Below, piece after piece: positions 1 to 10,390 of a stretch of DNA of 64,000 nucleotides; position 1 is the stretch's first letter, and each line of letters begins with the position of its first letter. Under the pieces are notes generated by a model. It did not search any database. It was not told where the DNA came from and was given only the letters and a program-made list of their open reading frames with translations. This DNA comes from Caulobacteraceae bacterium (GTDB lineage Bacteria > Pseudomonadota > Alphaproteobacteria > Caulobacterales > Caulobacteraceae): assembly GCA_030446805.1 (NCBI GenBank), contig JAUJMO010000002.1, forward strand, positions 423,425 through 487,424, read 5' to 3'. Made by a program: the position numbers and the translations under genes.

Positions 1-535
1 GCTCCGGCGGCGCACCCGGAAAGGCCACGCCGTTGATGCTGGCCGCGAACTCGGCCGCCTCCGTCCAGTTCCCGATCGGCTTCTGGTCTCCGACATAGCC
101 CAGGATGCGGCCCAGTCCGACAGGCGACAGCTCCGGCCCGACGTCGTTGAGGACCGCGCCCGCCACCGCCAGCGGGTTCATGGCCGAGAGCGCCATGGTG
201 ATCAGCCCGCCCATGGAGGTGCCCACGAACACCGCCCGTCCCAGTCCCGCCTGCATCATCAGGCTGACCACATCGCCCGCATAGACCGCGGGCTGGTAGT
301 TCTGCGGGTTCGGGTCCCGGTCCGACCGCCCTCGCCCGCGCACGTCCACGGCCAGCACCCGGCGTCCTCGCGCCGCGATCCAAGGCGCCACCGCCTCGAA
401 ATCGCGGGAGTTCCGCGTCAGTCCGTGGATGCAGATCACCGGCAGCCTGGCCGGTCCGGCCGCCCCGGCGTAGTCCCGCGCGTACAGCGTCAAACCGTCG
501 GCGGAGGTCCAGGTTCGGTCGGCGAAATCAGTCAT
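1..535 (-). CDS. alpha/beta hydrolase (3' end outside window)
   Basis: Serine hydrolase of the alpha/beta-hydrolase fold; the substrate cannot be read from the sequence. The frame opens with ATG at 533-535 and runs off the left window edge, leaving about 178 residues. Visible are the oxyanion-hole segment HGLTRNSRDF (about residues 37-46), the strand-turn DVRGRGRSDR (64-73) and the nucleophile elbow GTSMGG with Ser107. The catalytic His, and probably the acid residue, should lie in the missing C-terminal part. There is no signal peptide, so it is probably cytoplasmic. It reads in the same direction as rimO, whose stop lies 78 bp upstream of this start. Confidence 0.85.
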   Translation of the reverse strand, partial: MTDFADRTWTSADGLTLYARDYAGAAGPARLPVICIHGLTRNSRDFEAVAPWIAARGRRVLAVDVRGRGRSDRDPNPQNYQPAVYAGDVVSLMMQAGLGRAVFVGTSMGGLITMALSAMNPLAVAGAVLNDVGPELSPVGLGRILGYVGDQKPIGNWTEAAEFAASINGVAFPGAPPE

Positions 536-613
536 GGCGGTTTGTTTGCCGCAAGTTCAGCCTCGCCGGAAGGGGCGCACGCCAGAGAGCTCTCCTGTGA
601 TCGGGAGAGGCGC

Positions 614-1996
<1,383 letters not shown>

Positions 1997-2054
1997 TGAC
2001 CGAGCATGTAGCCCGGCGCGCCCCTCGGCGGGAGACCCGCTCTTGTCGCGCCCG

Positions 2055-2714
2055 TCAGTCGGCGGCGAAGCAATAGAACAGGCCGTCGCCGCCTGAGCTC
2101 TGCAGGTTGGCCTGGCTGCAGCCGCGCGAGCCGTGCGCGGAGTTCCAGGAGGTAGGGTCCGCCCCGCCGCCCTGCCGGTCGTGGTGGCCCACCTGAGCGC
2201 TGCCTTCGGCGTTGCTGGTCCAGTTGCGGCAGGTCTTGTCCTCCGGGCCGGTGAAGGCGGCGCCGTTCGCCTGCGATCCTGTCAGGATGTCGTGCCGGTT
2301 CGGCGTGTCCCCGCGGCCGTTCACCACCTCCCCGCGCTCGTTCAGCGAGGCGGCCTTGGACAGCTGGGCGCCGGGGCCGTGCAGATCGGCCACGCCCTGC
2401 GCGACGACGACCCCGGCGGCGTTGCTCCAGGGCCCGGCGCCGATGCGGTCGCGGGCGTTCACCCCCGGCGCACCCGCAGCTCCGCCCGTGCTGAGGTAGG
2501 CGCGCCAGGTGCGCCCACTGGCGCCCACCGCCCGGGCCAAGGCCTGGCAATGCCGGTCGGCGCCGTCCAGCCCGCCCAGGGCGGCGCCGTCGCCCACCCC
2601 CGTGCTGGTGATGAAGAACCCAAGGCTGGGCTTCTGCGGTTCCGGAGCGGGCGCCGGCGCGCACGCCGTCAAAGCCAGAACGAGTGCGGCGGCGGCTGCT
2701 TTGATCATGCTCAT
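2055..2714 (-). CDS. lectin-like (DUF1554-type) lipoprotein
   Basis: Predicted exported lipoprotein of 219 residues. It begins with a lipoprotein signal peptide ([20 protein letters not shown]) whose lipobox LTAC places the lipidated cysteine at about residue 19. The mature part has the pattern [36 protein letters not shown] and a C-terminal [10 protein letters not shown], with several conserved cysteines and tryptophans. This is the domain often called lectin or DUF1554 in Caulobacterales and Leptospira proteins; a sugar ligand is inference only. The ATG at 2714 was chosen because the frame remains open upstream but only this start yields a signal peptide. Divergent from nadE, with 152 bp between the start codons. 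Confidence 0.8.
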   Translation of the reverse strand: MSMIKAAAAALVLALTACAPAPAPEPQKPSLGFFITSTGVGDGAALGGLDGADRHCQALARAVGASGRTWRAYLSTGGAAGAPGVNARDRIGAGPWSNAAGVVVAQGVADLHGPGAQLSKAASLNERGEVVNGRGDTPNRHDILTGSQANGAAFTGPEDKTCRNWTSNAEGSAQVGHHDRQGGGADPTSWNSAHGSRGCSQANLQSSGGDGLFYCFAAD

Positions 2715-2790
2715 CCCCACTGTCGTCCCCGATCTTCGCAAGAGCCCGCCCCTTGTCGACTTGCCAGCGGCCGAGATCAAGCGGTCCGCC

Positions 2791-2820
2791 CAGGTCGACC
2801 CAGGTCCGCTCAGGTCGGCT
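2791..2820. repeat. three 10-bp tandem repeats upstream of nadE
   Basis: Three head-to-tail units CAGGTCGACC, CAGGTCCGCT and CAGGTCGGCT follow each other exactly, one helical turn apart. They lie in the 152-bp divergent region between the lipoprotein gene and nadE, 47 bp before the nadE ATG. The helical phasing would suit cooperative protein binding, but no known operator is recognised, and chance repetition in GC-rich DNA is possible. Confidence 0.4.
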
Positions 2821-2866
2821 CCGGAACCGGCTCGCGCAGCCTCTCCGGCCCGACTATAGCTCCGCC

Positions 2867-4936
2867 ATGGCCGAGCGCTCCTTCTTCTCTCCCTACGCCC
2901 ACGACATGGTTCGGGTGGGTGTCTGCGTTCCGCGCATCGAGCCGGCGGACCCGGTGTTCAACACCGACCGCACCCTGGAGCTCATGCGCCGCGGCCACGA
3001 GCAGTCGATTGCGCTGCTCGCCTTTCCCGAGCTGGGCCTGAGCGCCTACGCCATCGACGACCTGCTGCTGCAGGACGCGTTGCTGGAGGCCGTGCACCAG
3101 GCCCTCGCCCGTATCGTCGAGGCCAGCCGGAGCCTGTTTCCCACAGTGGTCGTGGGCGCCCCGCTGGCGGACGGCGGCCGCCTCTACAACTGCGCGGTGG
3201 TGATCGCGAAGGGCCGGATCCTGGGCGTGGTCCCCAAGATATATCTCCCCAACTACCGCGAGTTCTATGAGCGTCGCTGGTTCACCTCCGGGGCCGAGGT
3301 CTATGGCCGCGAGATCGAAGCAGGCGGCCACATCGTCCCCTTCGGCCGCGATCTTCTGTTCAAGGCCGCCAGCCCGACGACGTCCGGAGCCTTCACCTTC
3401 CACGTGGAGATTTGCGAGGACTTCTGGGTCGCCGCCCCGCCCAGCACGCTCGGCGCGCTCGCCGGGGCCGAGGTTCTGCTCAATCTCTCCGCCAGCAACG
3501 TCGTGGTGGGCAAGGTCGACGATCGCCGCATGCTGTGCGCTTCGCAATCCTTTCGCGCCACGGCCGCCTACGCCTACTCGGCCTCCGGGCCGGGCGAAAG
3601 CACGACCGACCTGGCCTGGGATGGTCACGCGGCGATCTACGAGATCGGGGGCCTGCTTACCGAGACCAAGCGGTTCATGCCGGACAGCACCCTGTGCTAC
3701 GCCGACGTGGACATCGGCCGCATCCGTCAGGAGCGGCTGCGCACCGGCTCCATCGCCGACGCCCAGGTTGAGCACGTCCGCCGCAACGAACCTTTCCGCA
3801 CGATCCCCTTCGACTACCATCCGCCGGAGGGCGCGCTTGAGCTCGCCCGCAAGCTCGAGCGCTTTCCCTACGTTCCCTCCGACCCCGCCAAGCTGCAGGA
3901 GAACTGCTGGGAGGCCTACCACATCCAGGTCCAGGGCCTGGCCGAACGCCTCAAGGCCACTGGGATCAGCCGGCTGGTGATCGGCGTCTCCGGCGGGCTG
4001 GACTCGACCCAGGCCCTCATCGTGGCGGCCAAGGCCGTGGACGCGCTCAACCTCCCGCGCACCAACATCCTGGGTTTCACCATGCCGGGCTTCGCCACCG
4101 GCGAGACCAGCAAGGGCCGGGCCTGGCGCCTGATGCAGGCCATGGGGATCACCGCCGCCGAGATCGACATCAAGCCCGCCGCCCTGCAGTTCCTGGCCGA
4201 TCTCGGCCATCCCTTCGCCGAAGGGGAACCCGTCCACGACGTCACCTTCGAGAATGTGCAGGCGGGCCTGCGAACCGACTACCTGTTCCGCCTCGCCAAT
4301 CAGAACCGCGCCCTGGTGGTCGGCACTGGCGACCTCTCCGAGCTGGCGCTGGGCTGGTGCACCTACGGGGTCGGCGACCAGATGAGCCACTACAACGTCA
4401 ACGGCGGCGTCTCGAAGACCCTGATCCAGCACCTGATCCGCTACGTGGCCGGTTCCGGCGAGCTCGACGCCGACACCTCCGACCTCCTGCTGGAGATCGT
4501 GGGCGCCGAAATCTCCCCCGAACTGGTCCCGGGCGAAGCCGCCCAGTCCACGGAGGCGGTTGTGGGACCCTACGCCCTGCAGGACTTCAACCTTTACCAG
4601 CTCACCCGCTACGGCTTCCGCCCCAGCAAGATCGCCTATCTCGCCTGGAACGCCTGGCATGATCGCGCCAAGGGCGCCTGGCCCCCCGGCCTGACGGAGG
4701 AGGCCAAGCACGCCTACGATCTTCCCGAGATCAAGCGCTGGCTGGAGGTCTTCCTCCGCCGCTTCTTCGCCAACCAGTTCAAGCGCTCCGCCCTGCCCAA
4801 TGGTCCCAAGATCAGCAGCGGGGGCAGCCTCTCTCCCCGAGGGGACTGGCGCATGCCGTCCGACGCGAGCGCCCGCGTCTGGCTCGACGAGCTGGCCACC
4901 GTGCCGGAGCAGGCGCCGGCGGCCGCGGGCCGCTGA
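2867..4936 (+). CDS. nadE: glutamine-dependent NAD+ synthetase
   Basis: Catalyses the last step of NAD+ synthesis, ATP-dependent amidation of nicotinate adenine dinucleotide with ammonia from glutamine. 689 residues in two domains. The N-terminal nitrilase-like glutaminase (about 12-310) has the catalytic triad E55 (FPELGLSAY), K124 ([12 protein letters not shown]) and C183 (VEICEDFW). The C-terminal synthetase domain has the PP-loop SGGLDS starting at S375 and the motif [12 protein letters not shown]. The length fits the long mycobacterial-type enzyme. The ATG at 2867 was chosen because it gives the family N-terminus ([15 protein letters not shown]); an in-frame ATG 38 codons upstream adds only arginine/proline-rich sequence. 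Confidence 0.95.
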   Translation: MAERSFFSPYAHDMVRVGVCVPRIEPADPVFNTDRTLELMRRGHEQSIALLAFPELGLSAYAIDDLLLQDALLEAVHQALARIVEASRSLFPTVVVGAPLADGGRLYNCAVVIAKGRILGVVPKIYLPNYREFYERRWFTSGAEVYGREIEAGGHIVPFGRDLLFKAASPTTSGAFTFHVEICEDFWVAAPPSTLGALAGAEVLLNLSASNVVVGKVDDRRMLCASQSFRATAAYAYSASGPGESTTDLAWDGHAAIYEIGGLLTETKRFMPDSTLCYADVDIGRIRQERLRTGSIADAQVEHVRRNEPFRTIPFDYHPPEGALELARKLERFPYVPSDPAKLQENCWEAYHIQVQGLAERLKATGISRLVIGVSGGLDSTQALIVAAKAVDALNLPRTNILGFTMPGFATGETSKGRAWRLMQAMGITAAEIDIKPAALQFLADLGHPFAEGEPVHDVTFENVQAGLRTDYLFRLANQNRALVVGTGDLSELALGWCTYGVGDQMSHYNVNGGVSKTLIQHLIRYVAGSGELDADTSDLLLEIVGAEISPELVPGEAAQSTEAVVGPYALQDFNLYQLTRYGFRPSKIAYLAWNAWHDRAKGAWPPGLTEEAKHAYDLPEIKRWLEVFLRRFFANQFKRSALPNGPKISSGGSLSPRGDWRMPSDASARVWLDELATVPEQAPAAAGR

Positions 4937-4994
4937 CCGCCGATCCAGTGCGGTGTTCAGGCGGCCTGTCGGCCCGGCGCCGAGGGCTGGACGA

Positions 4995-5111
4995 CAAGGG
5001 AACCGTCAAGGTGAACGTCGACCCCTGGCCTGGCGCACTCACCGCGGCCAGGGCGCCGCCCACCACCTCGCTTTGGCGGCAGCAGATCGCGAGGCCCCGG
5101 CCGCTGCCCCG
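4995..5111 (-). pseudogene. relic of histidine kinase ATPase domain C-terminus
   Basis: The 327-bp gap between nadE and the alkB-like gene (4937-5263) contains no complete gene. On the minus strand 5111-4995 reads as the end of a HATPase_c domain: GSGRGLAICCRQSEVVGG, then ALAAVSAPGQGSTFTLTVPL. This matches the G2 box and last strands of sensor kinases (consensus GxGLGLAIxxxLxxxMGG, then SxxGxGSTFTxxLPL). Upstream in the frame nothing resembles the F or N boxes, and downstream the frame runs without a stop into nadE antisense, so only a C-terminal scrap remains. The other parts of the gap show nothing recognisable. Confidence 0.55.
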
Positions 5112-5263
5112 TAGCGGCGCTTGGTGGAGCTGTCCGCTTGCGCGGGATGCTTCACGTCCGGAGTCGAGGCTCCGCCTCCCGATCTAAGACCCACCCCGGC
5201 GAACGCATAAGGCGGCGGCTCACTTCGTTCCGGCGCAACAAGGCTGGCGTCGTCTGGCTGTGG

Positions 5264-5848
5264 TCATCGTACGGTTCTGAACGTCACGGACCAGCGCAGG
5301 GCGTCCACCGCTGGAATGCTGTGCTCCCAGTCCGACCGCGCCGCGCCCTGCAGGGCATAGGCGGACCGCGGCTCGGCCGTGAATGAGCGTCGCTCCCACC
5401 CCGCCCCCGCGCGGCGTCGCAGGCGAAAGGTACACGGCGCCCCAAGCGAAACGCCCACCACCTCGCCGAACTCCGGCCGGTCCTTGTGCCAGCCGATCGC
5501 GGCGCCCGGCGCGTATTCGGTCAGCAGCGCGTGCTCCAGCCCGGCCCCCTCTGCGCCCAGGAAGGCCGCTGCGCGGTCCCGCAAGGGCAGCAGGAAGCCG
5601 GGCATCGGATCCGCCGCCGCGAGTCTCCCCTGCGAGAAGTCGTAACGCCGGCCGAACGACACCACCCGTCGCCGCCCTTCGTACCCCCGGAACTGAAAGG
5701 GTTCGAACGGCAGCTCGGCGAAGCGTTCGATCAGGGCGCCTTCCTCGCCAGGGGTGATAAGCTCGGCTTGGAGCCGCATGCCCTGCGGCAGCCCAGGCGG
5801 CGAATCGAACAGTGCGGGCTGGCTCACGCCGTCTCCAAGATGCGGCAT
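5264..5848 (-). CDS. AlkB-like 2-oxoglutarate/Fe(II) dioxygenase
   Basis: Fe(II)/2-oxoglutarate dioxygenase of the AlkB family; such enzymes oxidatively remove alkyl groups from nucleic acids, though some homologues act on protein or RNA. 194 residues from ATG 5848. Iron ligands are H121 and D123 (WHKDRPEFGE) and H176 (WEHSIP); R185 and R191 near the C-terminus would hold 2-oxoglutarate. An open frame extends upstream to 6022 but gives only arginine/proline-rich sequence. The N-terminus is short and lacks the long nucleotide-recognition lid of E. coli AlkB, so it looks more like the compact ALKBH-type bacterial homologues. Divergent from the FAH gene, 172 bp away. No Ada box was seen. Confidence 0.85.
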   Translation of the reverse strand: MPHLGDGVSQPALFDSPPGLPQGMRLQAELITPGEEGALIERFAELPFEPFQFRGYEGRRRVVSFGRRYDFSQGRLAAADPMPGFLLPLRDRAAAFLGAEGAGLEHALLTEYAPGAAIGWHKDRPEFGEVVGVSLGAPCTFRLRRRAGAGWERRSFTAEPRSAYALQGAARSDWEHSIPAVDALRWSVTFRTVR

Positions 5849-6020
5849 CAGGGCCGGCACGGCGGCTCCGCGCCGAGGTGGCCGAGGGCGGGGACCAGGG
5901 CTCGGGCGGAGCGACTCGCACCAGGGCCAACTTGCGTCAAGCCGAGGGCGCCGCCGGCCGGCCACAGAGGCCAGCGCGGGAACTGGACTCTTCAAAGGCT
6001 TCAGACGCACAAACGTGGCC

Positions 6021-6701
6021 ATGGACTACGTCATCCCCGCCCCGCCTCGCCCCGCCGTCCCGGTCGAAGGCGGCGGTCTGTTTCCTGTGCGCCGCATCTG
6101 GTGCGTGGGCCGCAACTACGCCGCCCACGCGCGTGAGATGGGCCATGACGATCGCGAACCGCCCTTCTTCTTCGCCAAGCCCGCGGACGCCGTGGTTCCC
6201 GGGGGCGGCGACATCGCATACCCGCCGGACACGGCCGACCTGCACCATGAGGTGGAGCTGGTGCTGGCGATGGGGCAGGGCGGGCGCGACATCGCGACCG
6301 ACACCGCCCTGGACCAGGTCTGGGGCTACGCTGCAGGCCTCGACCTCACCCGTCGCGACCGTCAGGCCGAGGCGAAAAAGGCCGGCCGCCCTTGGGACCT
6401 CGCCAAGGGCTTCGATCGCTCCGCCCCCATTTCCGACATCCGCCCCGTTTCGGCCGGCGGCCATGTCCGATCCGGCCGCATCATGCTGTCCATCGACGGC
6501 CAGATTCGGCAGGACGCCGACATCGCCGACATGACCTGGAGCCCTGCGGAGGTCATCGCGGCCTTGTCCCGCTCCGTGGAGCTCGCCCCCGGCGACCTCA
6601 TCTTCACCGGCACCCCCGAGGGGGTGGGCCCCATGGGCCGGGGCCAGCTGGTCGCGGCCCACATCGAAGGCCTGCAGGGCCTTGTCATGCGGTTGGTCTG
6701 A
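6021..6701 (+). CDS. fumarylacetoacetate hydrolase family protein
   Basis: Member of the FAH/5-oxopent-3-ene-1,2,5-tricarboxylate decarboxylase superfamily, metal-dependent enzymes that cleave or decarboxylate 2-oxo acids. 226 residues, typical for the small single-domain forms. Visible: VGRNYAAHAREMG (nucleotide 6105 on), FFFAKPADAV, the metal-binding HHEVELVLAMGQGG, GYAAGLDLTRRDRQ, and FTGTPEGVGPMGRGQ near the end. These are close to bacterial fumarylpyruvate hydrolases/acylpyruvases, so hydrolysis of acylpyruvates or oxaloacetate decarboxylation is plausible, but the exact substrate is inference. The stop codon (6699-6701) directly abuts the GTG of the glycosyltransferase, indicating translational coupling. 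Confidence 0.88.
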   Translation: MDYVIPAPPRPAVPVEGGGLFPVRRIWCVGRNYAAHAREMGHDDREPPFFFAKPADAVVPGGGDIAYPPDTADLHHEVELVLAMGQGGRDIATDTALDQVWGYAAGLDLTRRDRQAEAKKAGRPWDLAKGFDRSAPISDIRPVSAGGHVRSGRIMLSIDGQIRQDADIADMTWSPAEVIAALSRSVELAPGDLIFTGTPEGVGPMGRGQLVAAHIEGLQGLVMRLV

Positions 6702-7673
6702 GTGGCGCTGGTCCAGGTGATCGTGGTCGCCTGGAACAGCGGCGTCCACCTCCAGCGCTGCATGGATGCGCTCGCCGCCCAGACCGTCGCCGACTGGGAG
6801 GCTGTGGTCTGGGACAATGCCTCAACCGACGGCGCGGTGGATCGCCTCCGCCTGCCGCCCAACACCGAGGTGGTCCGCTCGCCCCACAACCTGGGCTTCG
6901 CCGCCGCCAACAACCGCGCCGCCGAGCGGTCGGAGAGCCGCTGGATCGCGGCCCTCAACCCGGACGCCTTTCCCGAACCCGACTGGCTGCAGCAATTGCT
7001 GGCCACCGCCGAACGGAACAAGGCTGCGGCGGTAGCCTCTCTCCAGCTTGACGACGCCGACCCGTCCGTCCTCGATGGGGCAGGGGACAGCATGAGCATC
7101 TTCGGAATCGGCTGGCGCGGCGGCTACGGCCATCCCCGCGCGGCGGCGCCGACAGAGGAGGCCGAGGTCTTCTCCCCTTGCGCAGCGGCCGCCCTTTATC
7201 GTCGCGACGTCTGGCGCGAGCTGGAGGGGTTCGACGAACGCTTCTTCGCCTATTTCGAAGACGTGGATCTGGGCTTCCGCATCCGCCTGCGCGGTGGCCG
7301 CACCGTGTTCAGCCCCCGAGCCGTGGTCCGGCACGTCGGCTCCGCCTCCAGCCGGACCGTGTCCGGCTTCGCCGAGCACCATGGCGCGCGCAACCGCCTG
7401 TGGACCTTCGCTCGCGACATGCCGCTGCTGCTGATGCCGCTTGCGCTGCCGCTGCACCTCGCCGCCACGGCCTTTGTGCTGGTCCGCAGCCCCGACGCCG
7501 TGTCCCGGCAGGCCCGCCTCGCCGGCCTGGGCGAAGGCCTTCGCGGCCTCCGGCCCTTCCTGGCTGAGCGCCGCCGCTGGCGGTCGACGCACCCCCTTGC
7601 CATCGCCCGCGCGCTCGCGTGGAGTCCCCTTGCGGTTCGCCGCCGCCGCCCCGTGACCCGGAGCTTGTCATGA
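6702..7673 (+). CDS. glycosyltransferase family 2
   Basis: Inverting GT-A fold glycosyltransferase, 323 residues, similar in layout to the WbbL/rhamnosyltransferase group. Visible: IVVAWNSGVHLQRCMDAL at the N-terminus, WDNASTDGA, NLGFAAANN (nucleotide-sugar fold), the metal/donor site ALNPDAFPEPDW, then EGFDERFFAYFEDVDLGFR, the usual acceptor-side ED motif. A hydrophobic stretch near residues 240-265 may be a membrane anchor. It starts with GTG directly after the FAH stop. Its stop overlaps by 4 nt the ATG of the broken isoaspartyl peptidase gene, so the two once formed a coupled pair. The sugar and acceptor are unknown. Confidence 0.87.
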   Translation: MALVQVIVVAWNSGVHLQRCMDALAAQTVADWEAVVWDNASTDGAVDRLRLPPNTEVVRSPHNLGFAAANNRAAERSESRWIAALNPDAFPEPDWLQQLLATAERNKAAAVASLQLDDADPSVLDGAGDSMSIFGIGWRGGYGHPRAAAPTEEAEVFSPCAAAALYRRDVWRELEGFDERFFAYFEDVDLGFRIRLRGGRTVFSPRAVVRHVGSASSRTVSGFAEHHGARNRLWTFARDMPLLLMPLALPLHLAATAFVLVRSPDAVSRQARLAGLGEGLRGLRPFLAERRRWRSTHPLAIARALAWSPLAVRRRRPVTRSLS

Positions 7674-8168
7674 TCCGCGCGCTCGCCCTTTTCGCCGCCC
7701 TGCTGGCGGGATCTGCGCCGCCGTCCCGCCGCCGCGCGCCGAGTGGTCGCTGGCGATGCATGGCGGAGCCGGCGTGATCGAGCGCGCCCAGATGGATGCC
7801 GCCACCGAGGCCGCCCACCGCGGCGCCATGGACGCCGCCCTGGACCGTGGCCCCGCTCTCCTGGCCCGCGGCGGCTCCTCCCTGGACGCCATGGAGGCCG
7901 TGATCACCGGCATGGAGAACGACCTCCTGTTCAACGCCGGCCGCGGGGCCGTCTTCACCGCCGAGGGTCGCAACGAGCTGGACGCCTTCATCATGGACGG
8001 CGCCAGGCTCAAGGCCGGCGCCTGACCCCCATCGGCGGCGATGGCGGCGTCATCGTCATCTCCCCCTGAGGCGAGCCCGGCTGGAGTTACAACACGCCAG
8101 GCATGTACCGCGCCCGCGCCAGCGCGGACGGAACCCGGTCGGTGGGGATCTTTAGAGACGAACCTTGA
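7670..8168 (+). pseudogene. isoaspartyl peptidase/L-asparaginase relic, internally deleted
   Basis: Broken N-terminal nucleophile hydrolase gene. Three pieces lie in three frames. The first (from ATG 7670) encodes a signal peptide, MIRALALFAALLAGSAPPS. The second (around 7741-8025) encodes EWSLAMHGGAGVIERAQM through ENDLLFNAGRGAVFTAEGR and DAFIMDGARLKAGA, then stops. The third (about 8028-8168) is the normal C-terminus, PIGGDGGVIVIS, a stop, then GWSYNTPGMYRARAS and VGIFRDEP. The intervening roughly 200 residues with the autoprocessing site and catalytic Thr are missing. There is thus one frameshift, a large internal deletion and an in-frame stop. Intact relatives are periplasmic peptidases that remove isoaspartyl residues. 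Confidence 0.85.
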
Positions 8169-8204
8169 GCTCCGGGCCCAGGCCCGAGCCCAGACTCCGA
8201 GCGA

Positions 8205-10301
8205 TCAGGCGGCCTCGCGCAGCGCCACCTGCTCGGCGATCTCGCCCAGCGCGCTCAGCAGCACGGGCGCGGTGATCGGCTTGGTCAGGTGTTTGTCCGC
8301 CCCAGCGGCCAGGGAGGCGTCCACGTGCTCGCCCATGGCGTTCGCGCTGAGCGTGAAGACGGGCAAGCGAGGGGAGTGCGTGGCGCGCTCATGCGCCCGA
8401 ATCGCCCGGATCGCGGTGAGCCCGTCCATCACGGGCATCTGCATGTCCATGAGCACCACGTCGAAGCGCTCGGTCACCGCCGCCTGCACCGCCTCCTCGC
8501 CGTTCTCCACCGTTGTCAGAATCACGCCCAGAGGGGCGAGCATCAACTCCACCACCTTTTGGTTGATGGGGTGATCCTCCGCCAGCAGCACGCGCAAGGG
8601 CCGGGTTTCCGTGCTCAAAAAGGCCGGCGCTTCCTCCCACTCCGGCCCGGGCGCCGCGTCGGCGCGGGCCATGGGCAACTCAAGGGTGAAGGTCGCGCCC
8701 CTGCCGCGCTCGGCCGAGGCGTCCAGCCGTCCTCCCATGAGCTCGGCGAGGTCGCGCGAGATCGCCAGCCCCAGCCCCGTACCGCCGAACTGACGTGTGA
8801 TGGAGCCGTCCTCCTGCTCAAAGCGACCGAACAGCCGCTCCTTGCATTCGGCCTCGAAGCCCACGCCCGTGTCGGAGACCGAGAAGGTGAATTTCGGCGG
8901 CGAGACCTCGTCGTCGACAGCCACCAACAAGCTCACTGCGCCCGCCCCGGTGAATTTCACCGCGTTGCTGAGCAGGTTGTAGAGGATCTGTTTCAGCCGC
9001 CCGGAGTCGCCGACCACCGCGCCTTCCGCCGCGGGATCGATACGAACCTCGAAGGCTAGGCCCTTCTCCCGCGCGCGCAATTCCGACAGGGCCGCCGTCG
9101 CGCGCACCGTGTCGCCGAGAAGGAAGGGCTCCGCCTCGATCACGATCCGCCCCGACTCCACACGCGACAAGTCGAGAACGTCGGACAGCAGCCGCTCCAG
9201 GGTTTCGGCCGAACTCTCGATGATGCGCACCATCTCCTGTTGAGGGGCCGACAGCGGCGTGCGCGCCAGCACCTGGGCCACCCCCGTAACCCCGTTCAGG
9301 GGCGTGCGGATCTCGTGGCTCATGTTCGCCAGGAACTCGCCCTTAGCGCGGCTGGCCGCCTCGGCTTGATCTCGGGCGTCGGCCATGGCCTCCTCGGCCC
9401 GCTTGCTCGCCGTGACATCGAACTGGGCGGCGATCATGGCGTCGCGGTTCTCGTAGCGGATGGCCTGCACGTAGGGCCGCACATGGATCTCCGAACCGTC
9501 CGCGCGCACTTGCCGCCACACGCGAAGTCCTTGGTATTGGCTCGCCCCATACAGGCTCACGTGTTGGGCCAAGGCGGCGTGCTCCTCGGCGGCGTAGAGC
9601 TCGATCAAGGACATGCTCAGGAACTGCTCGCGGGAGTAGCCGTAGTGAACCATCGCCGCCTCGTTCACGGCGATAAAGGCGCGGCTTTCGCGATCGGTGA
9701 CCCACATCGGCACCGGATTGTCCGCGAACATCAAGCGCAGCGAGGCTTCGCGCGCCTTGAGCTCGGTAATGTCTTCGCAGATCGACACCACGCCGCCATC
9801 AGCGCTGCGCCGCTCCAGGATGCGCAGCCAGTGGCCCTTGTTCTCCTGCTCGAGAACCGCCTCGCCCGCACGTCGACGCGCGAGGCGCTCCTCCAGCCAC
9901 TCCGCTTCGCGGCCCTCGGCTTCGGGGTAGACGCCGTTGTCCAGACCCGCTTCCAGCAGTTCGCGGAAGCTCGCGCCTGGCTGGAGCATGCCGCCGCCTT
10001 CATCATTCAGTTCGGCGTAGCGCCGGTTCCAGACCACGATCCGGTCCTCGGCGTCGTAAAAGGCCAGCCCCTCGGGGAGCGCCTCGATGACGTCGCGCAG
10101 CTTGGTTTCATGCACCCGGTTGCGCCGGCCGCTCCGCATCCGGAGGTAGCCTACGAACCCCGCCACCTCGAGCAGCACGCAGCCGAATGCGGCCAGGGCG
10201 ACAGTGCGCCAGTCGTGGCCCTCGGCGACGTGGGTCAGTCCGTCCAGCAAGGCCGCCCTCTGTTCCGCTGAACGACAGATTAGGACGCCCGAGCTTAACA
10301 A
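8205..10301 (-). CDS. hybrid sensor histidine kinase/response regulator
   Basis: 698-residue hybrid kinase. One N-terminal hydrophobic stretch (about 31-53, WRTVALAAFGCVLLEVAGFVG) probably anchors it in the membrane. Two PAS domains follow (about 68-185 and 190-310; the first is a PAS_7 type with EALPEGLAFYDAEDRIVVWN). Then a HisKA dimerisation domain with H329 in NMSHEIRTPLNG, a HATPase domain with GTGLGLAISRDLAELMGG, and a C-terminal receiver with VLLAEDHPINQ, phosphoacceptor D619 (VLMDMQMPVMDG) and HLTKP. All key residues are present, so it should be an active phosphorelay kinase. No Hpt domain is nearby. No ligand can be inferred. The gene is divergent from the MHS transporter (89 bp between starts). 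Confidence 0.92.
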   Translation of the reverse strand: MLSSGVLICRSAEQRAALLDGLTHVAEGHDWRTVALAAFGCVLLEVAGFVGYLRMRSGRRNRVHETKLRDVIEALPEGLAFYDAEDRIVVWNRRYAELNDEGGGMLQPGASFRELLEAGLDNGVYPEAEGREAEWLEERLARRRAGEAVLEQENKGHWLRILERRSADGGVVSICEDITELKAREASLRLMFADNPVPMWVTDRESRAFIAVNEAAMVHYGYSREQFLSMSLIELYAAEEHAALAQHVSLYGASQYQGLRVWRQVRADGSEIHVRPYVQAIRYENRDAMIAAQFDVTASKRAEEAMADARDQAEAASRAKGEFLANMSHEIRTPLNGVTGVAQVLARTPLSAPQQEMVRIIESSAETLERLLSDVLDLSRVESGRIVIEAEPFLLGDTVRATAALSELRAREKGLAFEVRIDPAAEGAVVGDSGRLKQILYNLLSNAVKFTGAGAVSLLVAVDDEVSPPKFTFSVSDTGVGFEAECKERLFGRFEQEDGSITRQFGGTGLGLAISRDLAELMGGRLDASAERGRGATFTLELPMARADAAPGPEWEEAPAFLSTETRPLRVLLAEDHPINQKVVELMLAPLGVILTTVENGEEAVQAAVTERFDVVLMDMQMPVMDGLTAIRAIRAHERATHSPRLPVFTLSANAMGEHVDASLAAGADKHLTKPITAPVLLSALGEIAEQVALREAA

Positions 10302-10390
10302 TCGCTTCCTGCGCCGCGCTGGCCTATCGCCCCCTGACCCGGTTAGGTTCGGGAGAGGCGCCGCAGAGCGCGTGGGGAGACAGGCCGACC

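Noticed and set aside
2810-4711. A 633-codon open frame opposite nadE
   Set aside because: Shadow frame; nadE motifs are complete on the plus strand.
4812-4994. Continuation of the kinase-like frame past the motif into nadE antisense
   Set aside because: Arg/Pro-rich with no kinase feature; the relic is confined to 4995-5111.
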